From: Candidatus Thiomargarita nelsonii
Lineage (GTDB): Bacteria; Pseudomonadota; Gammaproteobacteria; Beggiatoales; Beggiatoaceae
Direction: 5' to 3'
Assembly (NCBI GenBank): GCA_000785145.2
Contig: JSZA02000002.1
Coordinates: 1-64,000 of the forward strand
Length of the DNA stretch: 64,000 bases
Shown here: positions 19,130-28,992 of the stretch, piece by piece
Layout: every line of letters begins with the position of its first letter
Numbering within the stretch: position 1 is the first letter of the stretch
The notes under the pieces: model-generated
Database searches by the model: none
What the model was told of the DNA's origin: nothing
The model's input: the letters and a program-made list of their open reading frames with translations, nothing else
Position numbers and translations under genes: made by a program

Positions 19130-19579
19130 CTAATCCTCTTCAGGTAACAGACTTTCATAATATTCCGCCATCGTTGCCCAAGTAATTTCTCTGTCACCAC
19201 GTTCTGCATTACTCAAACCTTTTCGAGTTTCACGCCACGGTGCTTCCATGTGGGTGAGATCGCTCAACCATTGGGAAGGTTTTGAGCCATAGTCCCTTAG
19301 AACAATTGAAACAATCTCCTTTTGTGTCTCGTTTAACGCCTTGGTATTGCCCTGAAAATCAGCCGCTTCGACTTTAAATTTGCCTTTATGAACTTCATAA
19401 AGTTCAGGAACAACGGGGCCATTAGCCCATGCTTTAATAGGTTCATTAAACAAGGGTTCTTCATCCCAAACCAGTGACCAAGCTTGGCAATAATAGACCA
19501 GTTTGTGTAATTTCATCGCTGGCATTGGCCCTCCTTGTTTGGATAGGATATAGGTTGCAATATCAAAAACGTTTGTCAT
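19130..19579 (-). CDS. Panacea (DUF4065/GepA/SocA-like) antitoxin
   Basis: The 149-aa protein has the typical opening VFDIATYIL and the core KLHKLVYYCQAWSL, followed by IKAWANGPVVPELY. This is the Panacea domain, which is known to act as a versatile antitoxin module that neutralises different toxins. I set the start at the ATG at 19579. The frame is open much further, but the upstream part translates repeats plus a second copy of this gene's first codons (TMTNVFDIS), left by a duplication. It precedes the toxin-like gene by 2 bp, the usual antitoxin-first order. Confidence 0.85.
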   Translation of the reverse strand: MTNVFDIATYILSKQGGPMPAMKLHKLVYYCQAWSLVWDEEPLFNEPIKAWANGPVVPELYEVHKGKFKVEAADFQGNTKALNETQKEIVSIVLRDYGSKPSQWLSDLTHMEAPWRETRKGLSNAERGDREITWATMAEYYESLLPEED

Positions 19580-19850
19580 AGTATTTGCCTGATTAATAAA
19601 TTTTGTTTCGGGAAATCCGCGTAGCTCCATTCCCGAAACAACTGAAATATCAAAAACGTTTGTCATAGTATTTGCCTGATTAAATTTTCGTTGTTTCGGG
19701 AATGGAGCGGAGCGGATTTCCCGAAACGCCATCGAGAGTTTTCGTTCGTTGTTTCGGGAATGGAGCGAAGCGGATTTCCCGAAACGCCATCGAGAGTTTA
19801 GCGTAGCGATCTTCGTTTCGGGAAATCCGCGTAGCTCCATTCCCGAAACA
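19559..19850. repeat. Family E palindromes with a duplicated gene start
   Basis: Four family E units (GTTTCGGGAATGGAGC...CCCGAAAC type) lie at about 19605-19640, 19693-19727, 19751-19785 and 19815-19850. A 37-bp segment that covers the antitoxin's start region (TATCAAAAACGTTTGTCATA...) occurs at about 19559-19595 and again at 19647-19683, 88 bp apart, with a family E unit between. The duplication has the look of a long target-site or slippage duplication around the repeat. Confidence 0.8.
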
Positions 19851-19883
19851 ACTGAAATCCACCCTACCTGTATGGCCTTAACT

Positions 19884-22157
19884 TTAAGCGAGTATCGTTT
19901 CTACAACTTTCTCATTTTCAAACTCGAATTGAAGTTCTCCATTCTCTTCACGCACTCGCACATGTCCACCCTTTTCCAGTTTTCCAAATAGGAGTTCTTC
20001 CGCCAGCGGTTTTTTGATTTTTTCCTGAATTATTCGCGCCATTGGTCTGGCTCCCATTTGCGGATCATAGCCATGTTTTGCTAACCAATGTCGCGCGGCT
20101 TCGTTTACTTCGATAGTCACTTGTTTGGCTTCTAATTGGCTTTCCAGTTGTATGATGAATTTGTCCACCACATGGCCAATATTTTCGGTACTCAAAGCTT
20201 TAAACTGTACGATGGCATCGAGGCGGTTACGAAATTCTGGCGTGAATCCGCGTTTAATGACTTCCATCATGTCGCTGGAGTGATCTTGTAGGCTAAATCC
20301 CATAGATGCACGGCTCGCTTGTTGGGCACCCGCATTGGTGGTCATCACAAGTACGACATGACGAAAGTCGGTTTTGCGCCCATTGGTATCTGTCAGTGCG
20401 CCGTGATCCATCACTTGTAAGAGTAAGTTAAAGACATCGGGGTGCGCCTTTTCAACTTCATCTAGTAGTAATACTGCATGTGGATTTTTATTTATGGCTT
20501 CTGTGAGTAAGCCGCCTTGATCAAAGCCAATATAGCCGGGAGGGGCACCAATCAGTCGTGAGACAGTATGTCGCTCCATATATTCGGACATGTCAAAGCG
20601 AACCAGTTCGAGGTTCATAATACGGGCTAGTTGGCGCGTGACTTCCGTTTTGCCGACACCCGTTGGTCCGGCAAATAGGAATGAGCCTATCGGTTTTTCC
20701 GTTTCGCCTAAGCCGGAGCGGGACATTTTTATCGCTGTTGCCAAGGTTGCAATCGCTTCTTCTTGTCCATAAACGACCATTTTTAAGTCGCGCTCTATGT
20801 TTTTTAAAGTCTCTTTGTCTGAGACGGAGACGTTGTTGGGCGGAATACGGGCAATTTTGGCGACAATGTCTTCAATTTCTTTAACATCCAGACTTTTTTT
20901 ACGTTGTGATGGGGGTTGTAAATGTTGGCAAGCCCCAGCTTCGTCAATCACGTCAATAGCTTTGTCGGGTAAATGTCTATCATTGATATAACGTGCGGAT
21001 AATTCAGCCGCCGCTTGCAAGGCGGGATTAGTATATTTGAGATCATGATGTTCTTCAAAGCGCGATTTGAGTCCATGTAGGATTTGTATGGCATCTTCGA
21101 CGGAGGGCTCATCGACATCAATTTTTTGAAAACGGCGCGATAAGGCGCGATCTTTTTCAAATATGCCACGATATTCTTTATAGGTGGTTGAGCCGATAAA
21201 TTTAATGTCTCCGCCTGCCAAAACGGGTTTTATCAGATTAGAGGCATCCATCGCGCTGCCAGATGCGGCACCGGCGCCGATGATGGTGTGAATTTCATCA
21301 ATAAATAAAATCGAGCCGGGTTGTTTACCTAATTCGACTAAGACGGCTTTGAGGCGTTTTTCAAAATCGCCACGATATTTGGTACCCGCCAACAATGATC
21401 CGAGATCGAGGGCATACATGACGCTATCTGTCAAAATCTCTGGGACTTTTTTCTCAGTAATCAGCTTTGCTAAGCCTTCAGCCAATGCCGTTTTTCCAAC
21501 GCCCGCTTCTCCGACAAATAAAGGGTTATTTTTGAGCCGTCGGCATAAAATTTGCATGGCGCGTTCTATTTCGCTTTCTCGCCCGATCAGGGGATCTATT
21601 TTGCCTTTTTGGGCTTGTTCATTGAGATTGATGGTATAAACTTCTAAAGGATTTTTACGAACGCTAGACTGGCTACCTTCTTCCTCTTCTTCATGAGCGG
21701 GAGAAAAGTCGTTATTGTTGTTGTCAACTTTGGAGATACCATGAGAAATATAGTTGACGACATCTAAGCGAGTCACGTCTTGTTGATCGAGAAAATAGAC
21801 GGCTTGTGATTCTCGTTCTGAGAATATAGCGACTAAGACATTGGCGGCGGTGACTTCTTTTTTGCCGGATGACTCGACATGAAAGAGGGCACGTTGCAAT
21901 ACTCGTTGAAATCCGAGAGTCGGTTGTGTGTCTGCTTGAATTTTTAGAGCAAATTTAGGGGTGGTTTCTTCTAAAAATTTAGACAAGTCTTGTCTGAGTA
22001 CACCCAAATCAGTGCCACAGGCACGCAATATTTCAGCCACGCTTTTCTCGTCTAGTAACACCAATAATAGGTGTTCAACGGTCATAAATTCATAACGCTG
22101 TTGACGTGCCTCTTTAAAAGCGGTTTGTAGGATTTGTTCAAGTTCTTTATTTAACAT
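19884..22157 (-). CDS. clpA: ATP-dependent Clp protease ATP-binding subunit ClpA
   Basis: This Hsp100 unfoldase feeds proteins to ClpP. It has a Clp N-domain (about residues 1-145), a first AAA+ module with Walker A GEAGVGKTALAE, a second with GPTGVGKTEVTR, and the Walker B segments FIDEIH and LLLDEVEKAHP. The start is the ATG at 22157 (MLNKELEQ), preceded by GAGG. The result is 757 aa, almost exactly the length of E. coli ClpA. The frame is open upstream to 22244, but those codons translate a family B palindrome. The clpS gene lies 65 bp upstream in the same direction, the common gammaproteobacterial order. Confidence 0.97.
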   Translation of the reverse strand: MLNKELEQILQTAFKEARQQRYEFMTVEHLLLVLLDEKSVAEILRACGTDLGVLRQDLSKFLEETTPKFALKIQADTQPTLGFQRVLQRALFHVESSGKKEVTAANVLVAIFSERESQAVYFLDQQDVTRLDVVNYISHGISKVDNNNNDFSPAHEEEEEGSQSSVRKNPLEVYTINLNEQAQKGKIDPLIGRESEIERAMQILCRRLKNNPLFVGEAGVGKTALAEGLAKLITEKKVPEILTDSVMYALDLGSLLAGTKYRGDFEKRLKAVLVELGKQPGSILFIDEIHTIIGAGAASGSAMDASNLIKPVLAGGDIKFIGSTTYKEYRGIFEKDRALSRRFQKIDVDEPSVEDAIQILHGLKSRFEEHHDLKYTNPALQAAAELSARYINDRHLPDKAIDVIDEAGACQHLQPPSQRKKSLDVKEIEDIVAKIARIPPNNVSVSDKETLKNIERDLKMVVYGQEEAIATLATAIKMSRSGLGETEKPIGSFLFAGPTGVGKTEVTRQLARIMNLELVRFDMSEYMERHTVSRLIGAPPGYIGFDQGGLLTEAINKNPHAVLLLDEVEKAHPDVFNLLLQVMDHGALTDTNGRKTDFRHVVLVMTTNAGAQQASRASMGFSLQDHSSDMMEVIKRGFTPEFRNRLDAIVQFKALSTENIGHVVDKFIIQLESQLEAKQVTIEVNEAARHWLAKHGYDPQMGARPMARIIQEKIKKPLAEELLFGKLEKGGHVRVREENGELQFEFENEKVVETILA

Positions 22158-22182
22158 ATTTAAAACCTCAAATATTTTGGAT

Positions 22183-22205
22183 GTCCAAGATAAATCTTGG
22201 ACTCC
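22183..22205. repeat. Palindromic repeat, family B
   Basis: GTCCAAGATAAATCTTGGAC plus TCC lies between clpS and clpA within what must be one transcript, where it would form a hairpin in the mRNA. Confidence 0.9.
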
Positions 22206-22222
22206 TTTAGACACTGATTGAT

Positions 22223-22543
22223 TTATGCTTTTTCCATCGTACACTGGAGAGGGTGCTCGTTGTCACGGGCATAAGTGTTAACTTGATTGATTTTGGTTTC
22301 GGCAATTTCACGGGTAAATGTCCCGCAAATGCCTTTGCCCTGTGTATGCACTTGTAACATTACATGGGTGGCTGATTTACGATTCATACTAAAAAATAGC
22401 TCTAATACATGAACGACGAAATCCATCGGGGTGTAGTCATCGTTCAATAGTATTACTTTATAGAGCGGAGGGCGTTTGAGTTTTGGTTTCGCTTCTTGCT
22501 CAATGACATCATCATCATATATGCTATCGGGGTAGTTTGCCAT
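22223..22543 (-). CDS. clpS: ATP-dependent Clp protease adaptor ClpS
   Basis: ClpS brings N-degron substrates to ClpAP. The 106-aa protein has the family core [17 protein letters not shown] (residues about 34-50) with the NDDYTPM binding pocket. [14 protein letters not shown] and the C-terminal [13 protein letters not shown] follow. I chose the ATG at 22543 (MANYPDS), preceded by AAAGAGA. The frame opens earlier at 22621, overlapping the divergent RDD gene, but those codons are not family-like. It is followed by clpA. Confidence 0.96.
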   Translation of the reverse strand: MANYPDSIYDDDVIEQEAKPKLKRPPLYKVILLNDDYTPMDFVVHVLELFFSMNRKSATHVMLQVHTQGKGICGTFTREIAETKINQVNTYARDNEHPLQCTMEKA

Positions 22544-22596
22544 AGTCTCTTTATATTTATGTGTTAAAAAATATCTAAAAGGATCACATTTAAAGT

Positions 22597-23031
22597 ATGG
22601 AAATCCCACAAGAATTACCATCGGCGAGTTTATTACGCCTATTTATGGCTATCATTTATGATAGTTTATTATTATTATCCGTGCTAATTTTTGCGACTGT
22701 TTTAGTTTTAGTTTTTGCGCTGACAGCTGAGCAAATCAGTCAGGATTATAAGATTTTTTTCCAGTTTTATTTATTAATGGTGTGTTTTTTTTATTTTTCA
22801 TGGCCTTGGTTACGCCGTGGACAGACACTAGGGATGAAAGCGTGGCGTATTCAAGTACAGTCCATTGATGGTAATCCACTGACTTGGCGACAAGTTTCAT
22901 TGCGCTTTTTTATGGCAATTGTGTCAGGGTTATTGTTAGGAATGGGATTTTTTTGGGCTATCGCGGATAAACAGCATCAGACTTGGCATGATAGGGTGTC
23001 GGATACGCGCATTGTTTTACGCCCAAAATAA
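22597..23031 (+). CDS. RDD-family membrane protein
   Basis: A 144-aa inner-membrane protein with four predicted hydrophobic segments. It has the RDD pattern: the D of YDSLLLLS, the [12 protein letters not shown] block and [11 protein letters not shown] at the end. RDD proteins are of varied or unknown role; some take part in ion transport. The gene is divergent from clpS, and the two starts are about 53 bp apart, so they share a promoter region. The stop TAA lies within a family B-like palindrome (23022-23043, CCAAAATAAATTTTGG), and the last residues RPK are encoded by it. Confidence 0.85.
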   Translation: MEIPQELPSASLLRLFMAIIYDSLLLLSVLIFATVLVLVFALTAEQISQDYKIFFQFYLLMVCFFYFSWPWLRRGQTLGMKAWRIQVQSIDGNPLTWRQVSLRFFMAIVSGLLLGMGFFWAIADKQHQTWHDRVSDTRIVLRPK

Positions 23032-23063
23032 ATTTTGGACTCCATAAGTGGTAAAATATTCTG

Positions 23064-23507
23064 ATGAAACGCACATATAGATTAAATGAATTTGCTCAGT
23101 TGATTAATCGCTCAGTCAAAACACTGCAAAAGTGGGATCGGCTCGGTACGCTTAAAGCACATCGAACGATAACGAATCGACGTTATTATACATACGATCA
23201 ATATTTGGAATATATGAGAATCCGCCCCAATTCTCCAAAGAAAGTGGTGGTGTATTTTCGTGTTTCAAGTGCGACTCAAAAGGATGATTTGCAATTTCAA
23301 AGACAAGCACTTGAAACTTTTTGTACGGCTCGGGGAGTGGCGGTAGATGATTGGCTTTATGATGTAGGCAGTGGGCTTAATTATAAGCGGAAAAATTTCA
23401 TTAAATTGATGGATGTCATTTCTATCATTCAGAGCTTTTCAGAACGATTGTGTGGCTTACGCAAGCATAAGAAAATGATAAGGTTGGCTGTTAGTGATGA
23501 GGTTTAA
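23064..23507 (+). pseudogene. IS607-family serine recombinase TnpA, internally deleted
   Basis: The N-terminal MerR-type helix-turn-helix (about residues 1-50) and the start of the resolvase domain with the serine motif VYFRVSSATQ are intact. The sequence reads SGLNYKRKNFIKLMD and then jumps to VISIIQSFSERLCGLRK, which in IS607 TnpA lies about 55 residues later. The deletion keeps the frame but removes much of the catalytic core, so the protein should be inactive. Full-length relatives are about 190-215 aa; this one is 147. No tnpB follows. A group II intron remnant begins just after it on the other strand. Confidence 0.82.
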
Positions 23508-23526
23508 GTTTAAATTTTGGGTGGGA

Positions 23527-23547
23527 GCGGGGTTACCAAAACCCCGC
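23527..23547. terminator. GC-rich hairpin beyond the intron and recombinase ends
   Basis: GCGGGGTTACCAAAACCCCGC forms an 8-bp GC stem with a short loop. There is no clear T-run, so termination is a guess. It lies between the 3' ends of the recombinase remnant and the group II intron. Confidence 0.4.
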
Positions 23548-23660
23548 CAGTGTTTGTCGGACACGTTACACTTAGCCGTCCGCTCAGTCACTCAAAGTTC
23601 GTTTACACCCGCCTTCACGGGATACATTGCTCGATTTCACGCTGCAACGGCTAGTGATTC

Positions 23661-23695
23661 AAAACTGTACGTGAGACTTTCGCCTCATACAGCTC
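23661..23695 (-). ncRNA. Group II intron domain V
   Basis: Read on the minus strand, GAGCTGTATGAGGCGAAAGT followed by CTCACGTACAGTTTT has the conserved AGC triad, a GAAA tetraloop-like cap and an ACG bulge. This matches the compact catalytic hairpin of group II introns. Confidence 0.85.
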
Positions 23696-23827
23696 CTCTC
23701 TTACAGAGACTCTTCCTGAACTCTGTACTGCAAGCTACTAGAAATGGGGCCTGTATTATTTCAACTACCTCTTTCCACCTCGTAGTGCTTTCCTCATGCA
23801 GATTGTTGCCTCTCTCGGCGGCTACTA

Positions 23828-24460
23828 TTATGCAGATTGAAACTCTAAATCTACATAACCGTCAGGATTGAAGTTTTCCTCACGTTTTTTGGTATTATCT
23901 CTTCTATATTCAGGATTCAAAATTTCTTTTGCTTTGTCTCCGGTAAATCTTATTCCCGAAGTCTTATCCTGACGTTTTCGTGCTTTTTCAGCCTTGTCAA
24001 TGGCGTGTATCTTGTCATGACAATGCTTATGTAAAAGCACTAGGTTAGTGTATTTGTCCGTACCACCCCGGGACCGATAAGTCTTGTGGTGTACATGCAG
24101 TAGGTCATCATTCGTGAACCTATCTCCACACTCAGGACAAATTCCTTTCTGTTTACGAAGCATCTCTGCTTTGGAGGGCGTGATGTCTCCGTATCCTTTG
24201 GACAACCTGTTTGCCCAATAAGCTGTGTCCCCATCGTAATATGACCTATCAAAACCAACTCTGGCATGACTGCCAGTTCGCTCCTTGTGCTTTGCATATG
24301 CTCTGATATGCTTTGTTTTACCACGAAACACCCACTTTCTATCATCAATTGTGTCATGTTTATACTCTTTCGTCTTTCCTACTCTCTTTACTCCAAAGTA
24401 TAACTCGTTTATATATCTGACACCTTTCTTTGAGTGTTTACGCCTAGCCCATTGTGTCAA
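23828..24460 (-). pseudogene. Group II intron maturase, C-terminal part with HNH endonuclease
   Basis: This frame continues the maturase after a one-base shift. It begins TQWARRKHSKKG and has the maturase/thumb end and an HNH nuclease domain: CPECG, HVHHK, GGTDKYTNL and LLHKHCHD. These provide the zinc and metal ligands used for second-strand cleavage in retrohoming. Without the upstream frame it lacks a natural start, so it probably is not made. The last residues are DLEFQSA. Confidence 0.82.
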
Positions 24461-25887
24461 CCTTTTATATAAAGGTGGTCAAGCTTACTAAATGCTTCAC
24501 TAGAATGGGCAGTTTTGTAGTAGTTTGCCCAACCCGTTATCTTGGGTTGAATGGCATTTATTAAAACATCAGGAGAGGCATCCTTTAACTTCCAGATAGT
24601 ATCACTAATCTCTCGCCAATGTTTCTTAATCTTATCCTTTGTTGGTTCTACTCTCAGTACATGTGATGCGTTTGCACGTTTTTGTTCTGTCTTTGTGCCT
24701 TTTAATAACTTACCTTTGTAAGTTCCACTTATCTTATTCCTATAATGCCTAATGTGGTGGCCTAAAAAGTCAAAACCTTCTGTGCTGTGGACTATTTTTG
24801 TCTTTTCTTCTGACAATTCTAATCCACGTTCTTTTAGCCAATTACTAATGAAACGCTTACTTTCCTCAATAACCTCTTTATCCTCATGGAGTACAACAAA
24901 ATCATCAGCGTATCTGACTAAATCAACCTTCAAATTCATTCTACATTTGTATGCTTTGCCGGTCTTCTTATTAGTCACATTACTAACTTTCGCTCTACCG
25001 ATTTTCATTTTCCAACCCTCTATTCCACGCAAGTGTTCAATCAGGTCGGTCTCCATTTGGTCGAGGACTATATTAGCTAAAAGCGGAGAGATTGTTCCAC
25101 CTTGCGGTGTTCCTTTTTCAGTTTCATTAAATATGTCATCCTGAATATATCCCGCCTTTAACCACTTATCAATTACTTTGCGGTCGGTCTTATCTTCAAT
25201 TTGCTTCAAAAGATACTCATGGTCGATATTATCAAAGCATCCAGTTATGTCTGCATCTAAAACCCATTTTTGTTTCTTAATAAGTGCCATAGCAATCTTA
25301 TCAATTGCATCATGACATCCCATTGCAGGTCTAAACCCATAACTGCTAGGTTCAAATTTTCCTTCATGATAGGGTTCTAATGCCAGTTTCATAGATGCTT
25401 GTAGTGCTCTGTCCTTAATAGTTGGGATACCTAATGGCCTCCTTTTACCGTTGGCCTTGGGTATCATCACCCTTTTAGCTGGTAATGCACTATATCCCTT
25501 CCAATTTACATTGTAAGTATTAAGCACTTCTTCGACCAATTTCATCTTATCTTTCGGCGTTTTGGCTTTCTTAAAATCTACTCCAGCAGTCCGTTTACCC
25601 GTATTATCTTGGGTAACTTTACGTACTGCTAACATTGCACCACTTCTTGAGTGTTGTAGAAGTCTGATGAGACGTTTAGCTTTCTTGTATCTACCAGATT
25701 TTGTAGCCTTATAAATCCGCTTTTGCAAATTGAACACAACTTTCCTTACCCTTTTCCAAATAATGCTGTCCCAATCCCATGACTCACATATCTTATTGAT
25801 ATTGCAGGACATAATCTTTTGATATGCCCCCATCGTGTCACGAATGAGAGCATCACCTGCAAACTGATAGTTCCAGATTATACTCAT
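24457..25887 (-). pseudogene. Group II intron reverse transcriptase/maturase, N-terminal part (frameshifted)
   Basis: Residues 1-476 contain the reverse-transcriptase fingers and palm. Catalytic motifs are intact: DADITGCFDNIDH, TPQGGTISPLLAN and RYADDF, with all three metal-binding Asp. Near 24472 one T seems to be missing in the run CCTTTATATAAAAGG. Restoring it would give LLYKRLTQWARRK and fuse this frame to the HNH part. As it stands the frame ends after LDHLYIKG. The enzyme could still have RT activity, but it lacks its DNA-binding and nuclease domain. Confidence 0.85.
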
Positions 25888-26545
25888 AACTAATCACCAT
25901 TGGTAATTGCTGCGAAACCCTTACGAGATTTGCAATTTCAAATTTATTATCACCAATAAAGTGGGTAAGTCAGCATATCCAGTATTCCCCACTGATGTGG
26001 TGGTTTCAACTGGCTTTGGCTTAAGTACCCAATCCTACCTATCACTTTCTCTTGCAGTCCAGCAAGATAGGAGTGATGTTTCTCCTCGTTCCTCAAGTAT
26101 GTCTTACATTGGATTTAGCGGCTTTATCCTTTAGTCGGATGTGTATTGAACAGTCGCCTCGGAGTATAGACAGCCCCTTCAGCCTAAAAACCTTTACTTC
26201 AAGAATTACCGACCTTACGAATAAATCCACAAATCCTACACTTGCCTTTGTGAGGCTTTCCCCTCCTTGCACTGATGCAATCACGAATGTAGCTGTGGCA
26301 TCGGAGGTTGTTTTCTGGCCAACTGCTATGCCAGGTGAGATAGGCTTTTAGCATCCCACACCATACTTAAAGTTTTATTGCTATGACTTTGTCCGCTGCT
26401 GACTGTTTTGAGATGTTGATTTGCCCACTATTATAATGCTATACGTTATATAGCTGCTGTGACTGTGGCCACATAATGTGTCATTAATCAGTTTCTATAA
26501 CCTTTTCAACAAGTTAGGTCAAACGAGTCGCACGTCTATTGTTCT

Positions 26546-28399
26546 TTATTTTTTAGTATGAATAATAACACCCATATCAGTATATTCTCCAACCCCCACT
26601 CCCTGAGCTACCAATTCTTGCTTATCAGCAGATTCTAACCATTCAACCTGACTTACCAATTCTTGCCTATCAGCAGCCTGTAACCATTCAATTGACAAAT
26701 CGTCAGGAAAATCAATGGGTTTTTCTGAGGCTATCACCCATAACATATAGCGATCAGATGATTCTACTCGCGACAAATCATTGGAAAATATCCATACCTC
26801 ATTTGCATCAATCCGTTCGGGCTGCACGCCGGGTGAATGAGGATATAAACGAGTGATACCTGTTTGCTCCTTTCCCCAGTAATCCAAAGTAAAAATATAA
26901 GGATATGCAGCACGGTTGGTTCGCATTAAAAAGCGAACTTTTTCTCCCTTTCGGTAATCGACAAAAGCTTTGCCATGTGTTGTGACAAAATCTAGCTTCA
27001 AATCGCCATTCTTCTTTAAAATCCCAGTCTGCGATGAGAGTCCATCGGGCGACTCCAGTAAACGTTGTGCCACTTCATTGGGTAGAAGCGTAGAGGGAAA
27101 AGTCACAGATTCTGTTAGCACCGTGGATTTGTCCACAAGATACACGGTGACAGTGACTTGTGACTTTTCGGTGCTGACTTGCCAACTGAGTTCACTATCA
27201 GCTTCCAAGAAAGCCGCCATGATACTGAAACCCGGGCGAGACTCCACTCGTGTACGTAATTCTTCAATATCCATTTGATCAAGCTCAGATTTCGGCAATT
27301 TTTTGACGCTATCCAAGGGGTTGAATAGCCTGCTACCGACTAAGGCACCGAGCAATTGGGATTCAAAATAATTAGCCGTTTTGCTCTTGATTTTTGGGAT
27401 GTTGAAATATAAGGAGCGTTGAGTTCCAGTAGCCAATTTGCCTTCCAATTTGGCTATCAAAGACTGACTCCAGTCGGCGGGTTTTCTGGTAGGTTGTGCC
27501 GTTACGCCCGGCATGAGTGCGGGATCTTTAGACAGTTTTGGTTTACTTTTTTGAGTTTGGAAACTCCTACTCCTCTTTTTTGCGGAAGGTGGTATTCTTT
27601 TGACATCACACTTTTTCCAGTTCACTTCAAAAAGCTTACCCATCAATATCAAAACGCCCCGATCAACGATTTCTCGAACCGCCAAATGTTCTGGATCTTT
27701 TATTTTGAAGCCGACATCTCCGCCGCCGCCCATACTACTCCAAGTTCTAAAAATATCGCCTTTATAACTTTTGGTCACGATATTATTTTGGAGACTGAGA
27801 TTCAAAACTTTTCCTTTTGAATTTTTCAATATCTTACCTGACTTAGAGGCAACCATTCTCAAGTCCATCGCTACGTTAATAACATTGTCGTAGCCTGATA
27901 CACCTATGTCCAGAAGATTTCTAAAGAAATCGAAACCCCATCTACGAGATCTGATATCTTTGTTGTATTCAGTGATGGCGCCTGCCAGATAAACATGGCT
28001 TGGGAGAATATCCCCTAGTATTTTGCCTGGCTTATTTTGTGAAATTTGAATGTGCCCAAAGCCATTATCAGGAATTGCAGCAAGTACATCAACAGCACCC
28101 ACATTAGCGAATGCTGTCAGTGCCATGTCAGAAGGAGCCTGGGTTAGGGCTGAAGTATCAAAGTTTTTTACTGTTTTATCCTTTATGTTATCGACAGCTA
28201 CTGTTATTTTCCCTGCTTGACCTGATTTTGTGATCTCCTTGCCAATACATTTTAACCCATAAGTGTACGCCGTCTCATTTTCTACAGGACCCGCTTCGGG
28301 CTCCGTAATTATATTGGGTTTTTGTCCCTCGTTGCCCCCACACCCAACAATAAACGTCGTCAACAGGGACAGCATTATTAAGTTCTTAGTTATTACCAT
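26546..28399 (-). CDS. CsgG/HfaB-like outer-membrane lipoprotein with DUF4384 domain
   Basis: A lipoprotein signal ends in the lipobox IVGC (Cys20). The N-terminal half (about residues 50-270) matches the CsgG/HfaB family: VDVLAAIPDNGF, HVYLAGAITEYN, VAMDLRMVASKSGKIL and DPEHLAVREIVDRGVLILMG. CsgG forms the nonameric outer-membrane channel that secretes curli subunits, and HfaB helps anchor holdfasts. The C-terminal half (about 470-590) is DUF4384-like (EKVRFLMRTNRAAYPYIF, ITRLYPHSPG), an unusual addition to CsgG. A small duplicate (EWLQAADRQELVSQ / EWLESADKQELVAQ) is at the end. AGGAG precedes the ATG. It is the last gene of a run with three secreted repeat proteins, its likely cargo. The group II intron lies just downstream. 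Confidence 0.82.
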   Translation of the reverse strand: MVITKNLIMLSLLTTFIVGCGGNEGQKPNIITEPEAGPVENETAYTYGLKCIGKEITKSGQAGKITVAVDNIKDKTVKNFDTSALTQAPSDMALTAFANVGAVDVLAAIPDNGFGHIQISQNKPGKILGDILPSHVYLAGAITEYNKDIRSRRWGFDFFRNLLDIGVSGYDNVINVAMDLRMVASKSGKILKNSKGKVLNLSLQNNIVTKSYKGDIFRTWSSMGGGGDVGFKIKDPEHLAVREIVDRGVLILMGKLFEVNWKKCDVKRIPPSAKKRSRSFQTQKSKPKLSKDPALMPGVTAQPTRKPADWSQSLIAKLEGKLATGTQRSLYFNIPKIKSKTANYFESQLLGALVGSRLFNPLDSVKKLPKSELDQMDIEELRTRVESRPGFSIMAAFLEADSELSWQVSTEKSQVTVTVYLVDKSTVLTESVTFPSTLLPNEVAQRLLESPDGLSSQTGILKKNGDLKLDFVTTHGKAFVDYRKGEKVRFLMRTNRAAYPYIFTLDYWGKEQTGITRLYPHSPGVQPERIDANEVWIFSNDLSRVESSDRYMLWVIASEKPIDFPDDLSIEWLQAADRQELVSQVEWLESADKQELVAQGVGVGEYTDMGVIIHTKK

Positions 28400-28419
28400 A
28401 TACTTCTCCTAGAATTGGG

Positions 28420-28442
28420 GTCCAAGATAAATCTTGGACTCC
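28420..28442. repeat. Palindromic repeat, family B
   Basis: GGTCCAAGATAAATCTTGGA plus CTC, between the third repeat-protein gene and the CsgG-like gene. Confidence 0.88.
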
Positions 28443-28455
28443 GATTTGTCTTAAA

Positions 28456-28992
28456 CTAGTGCCCACCGGAATTGGCTGTTATAGCCCCACTGTTTTCCGC
28501 CCGTCCAGTAATGCTGACATTCCCCCCAGCACCTTGTACAACGATTCGGTTACCAGCCGCGTTGGCATCTGAATTCCCAATGGCAGTCACATCTCCACGA
28601 TTTTCCATATCAGCATTAATCCTCACGACTCCATTCGCGTTTTGGACAGAAATTTTATTGCCTGAAGCCGTAGAAGTCTCGCTATCATTGGCAGTCACAG
28701 TACCAGAGTTTTTCATCTTAACATTGACATAGACTGAGCCTTCGTTATTGAATTCTAACGAGTTGCCCGAACTTTCCCCCTCTCCAACAGTACTCATGCG
28801 GTTGACCATCACGCCAGTAACGATCTTTCTCCCATGGGATTCTTGTACATTAAGCCGCTCATAGCCTGTGGCGGCTGTATTTCTCATGGCCTCTGCCTGT
28901 GCCGCACTTTTCCTTTCCTGATAACGGGCAGAGCCGTCCGCGTATGCTGCAATAGAAAAAATTGTAAGCATCAGTAGTACTAACATTCGCAT
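28456..28992 (-). CDS. Secreted Asn/Gly-rich repeat protein (putative fibre subunit 3)
   Basis: A 178-aa protein with a signal peptide (about residues 1-18, ending AAYA). After a helical stretch it has two to three imperfect repeats of about 35-38 residues. A typical one reads GNSLEFNNEGSVYVNVKMKN, and the units share GTVTAND/GDVTAIGN turns. Alternating Val/Ile/Asn with regular Gly and Asn suggests a beta-solenoid or amyloid-like fold as in curlin and HfaA-like proteins. This is inferred from pattern only. AGGAGG precedes the ATG. It lies 56 bp before the CsgG-like gene on the same strand. Confidence 0.65.
   Translation of the reverse strand: MRMLVLLMLTIFSIAAYADGSARYQERKSAAQAEAMRNTAATGYERLNVQESHGRKIVTGVMVNRMSTVGEGESSGNSLEFNNEGSVYVNVKMKNSGTVTANDSETSTASGNKISVQNANGVVRINADMENRGDVTAIGNSDANAAGNRIVVQGAGGNVSITGRAENSGAITANSGGH

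Larger units (their letters stand above)
23565..26533 (-). mobile_element. Group II intron with LtrA-type ORF
   Basis: The 5' end on the minus strand is GTGCGAC (26527-26533), the standard group II start. About 645 non-coding bases (domains I-III) precede the ORF. A recognisable domain V lies at 23661-23695. Beyond it a stem TAGCCGT/ACGGCTA suggests domain VI, and the 3' end falls near 23565 (approximate). The intron encodes a reverse transcriptase/maturase with an HNH endonuclease domain, split by a frameshift. It sits just past the stop codon of the CsgG-like gene, so the host gene is not broken. The ends were judged by eye only. Confidence 0.85.

Noticed and set aside
23064..26533. IS607 tnpA plus group II intron as a single composite element
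   Set aside because: They are on opposite strands, each has its own recognisable boundaries, and the recombinase is internally deleted. Adjacency alone does not link them.
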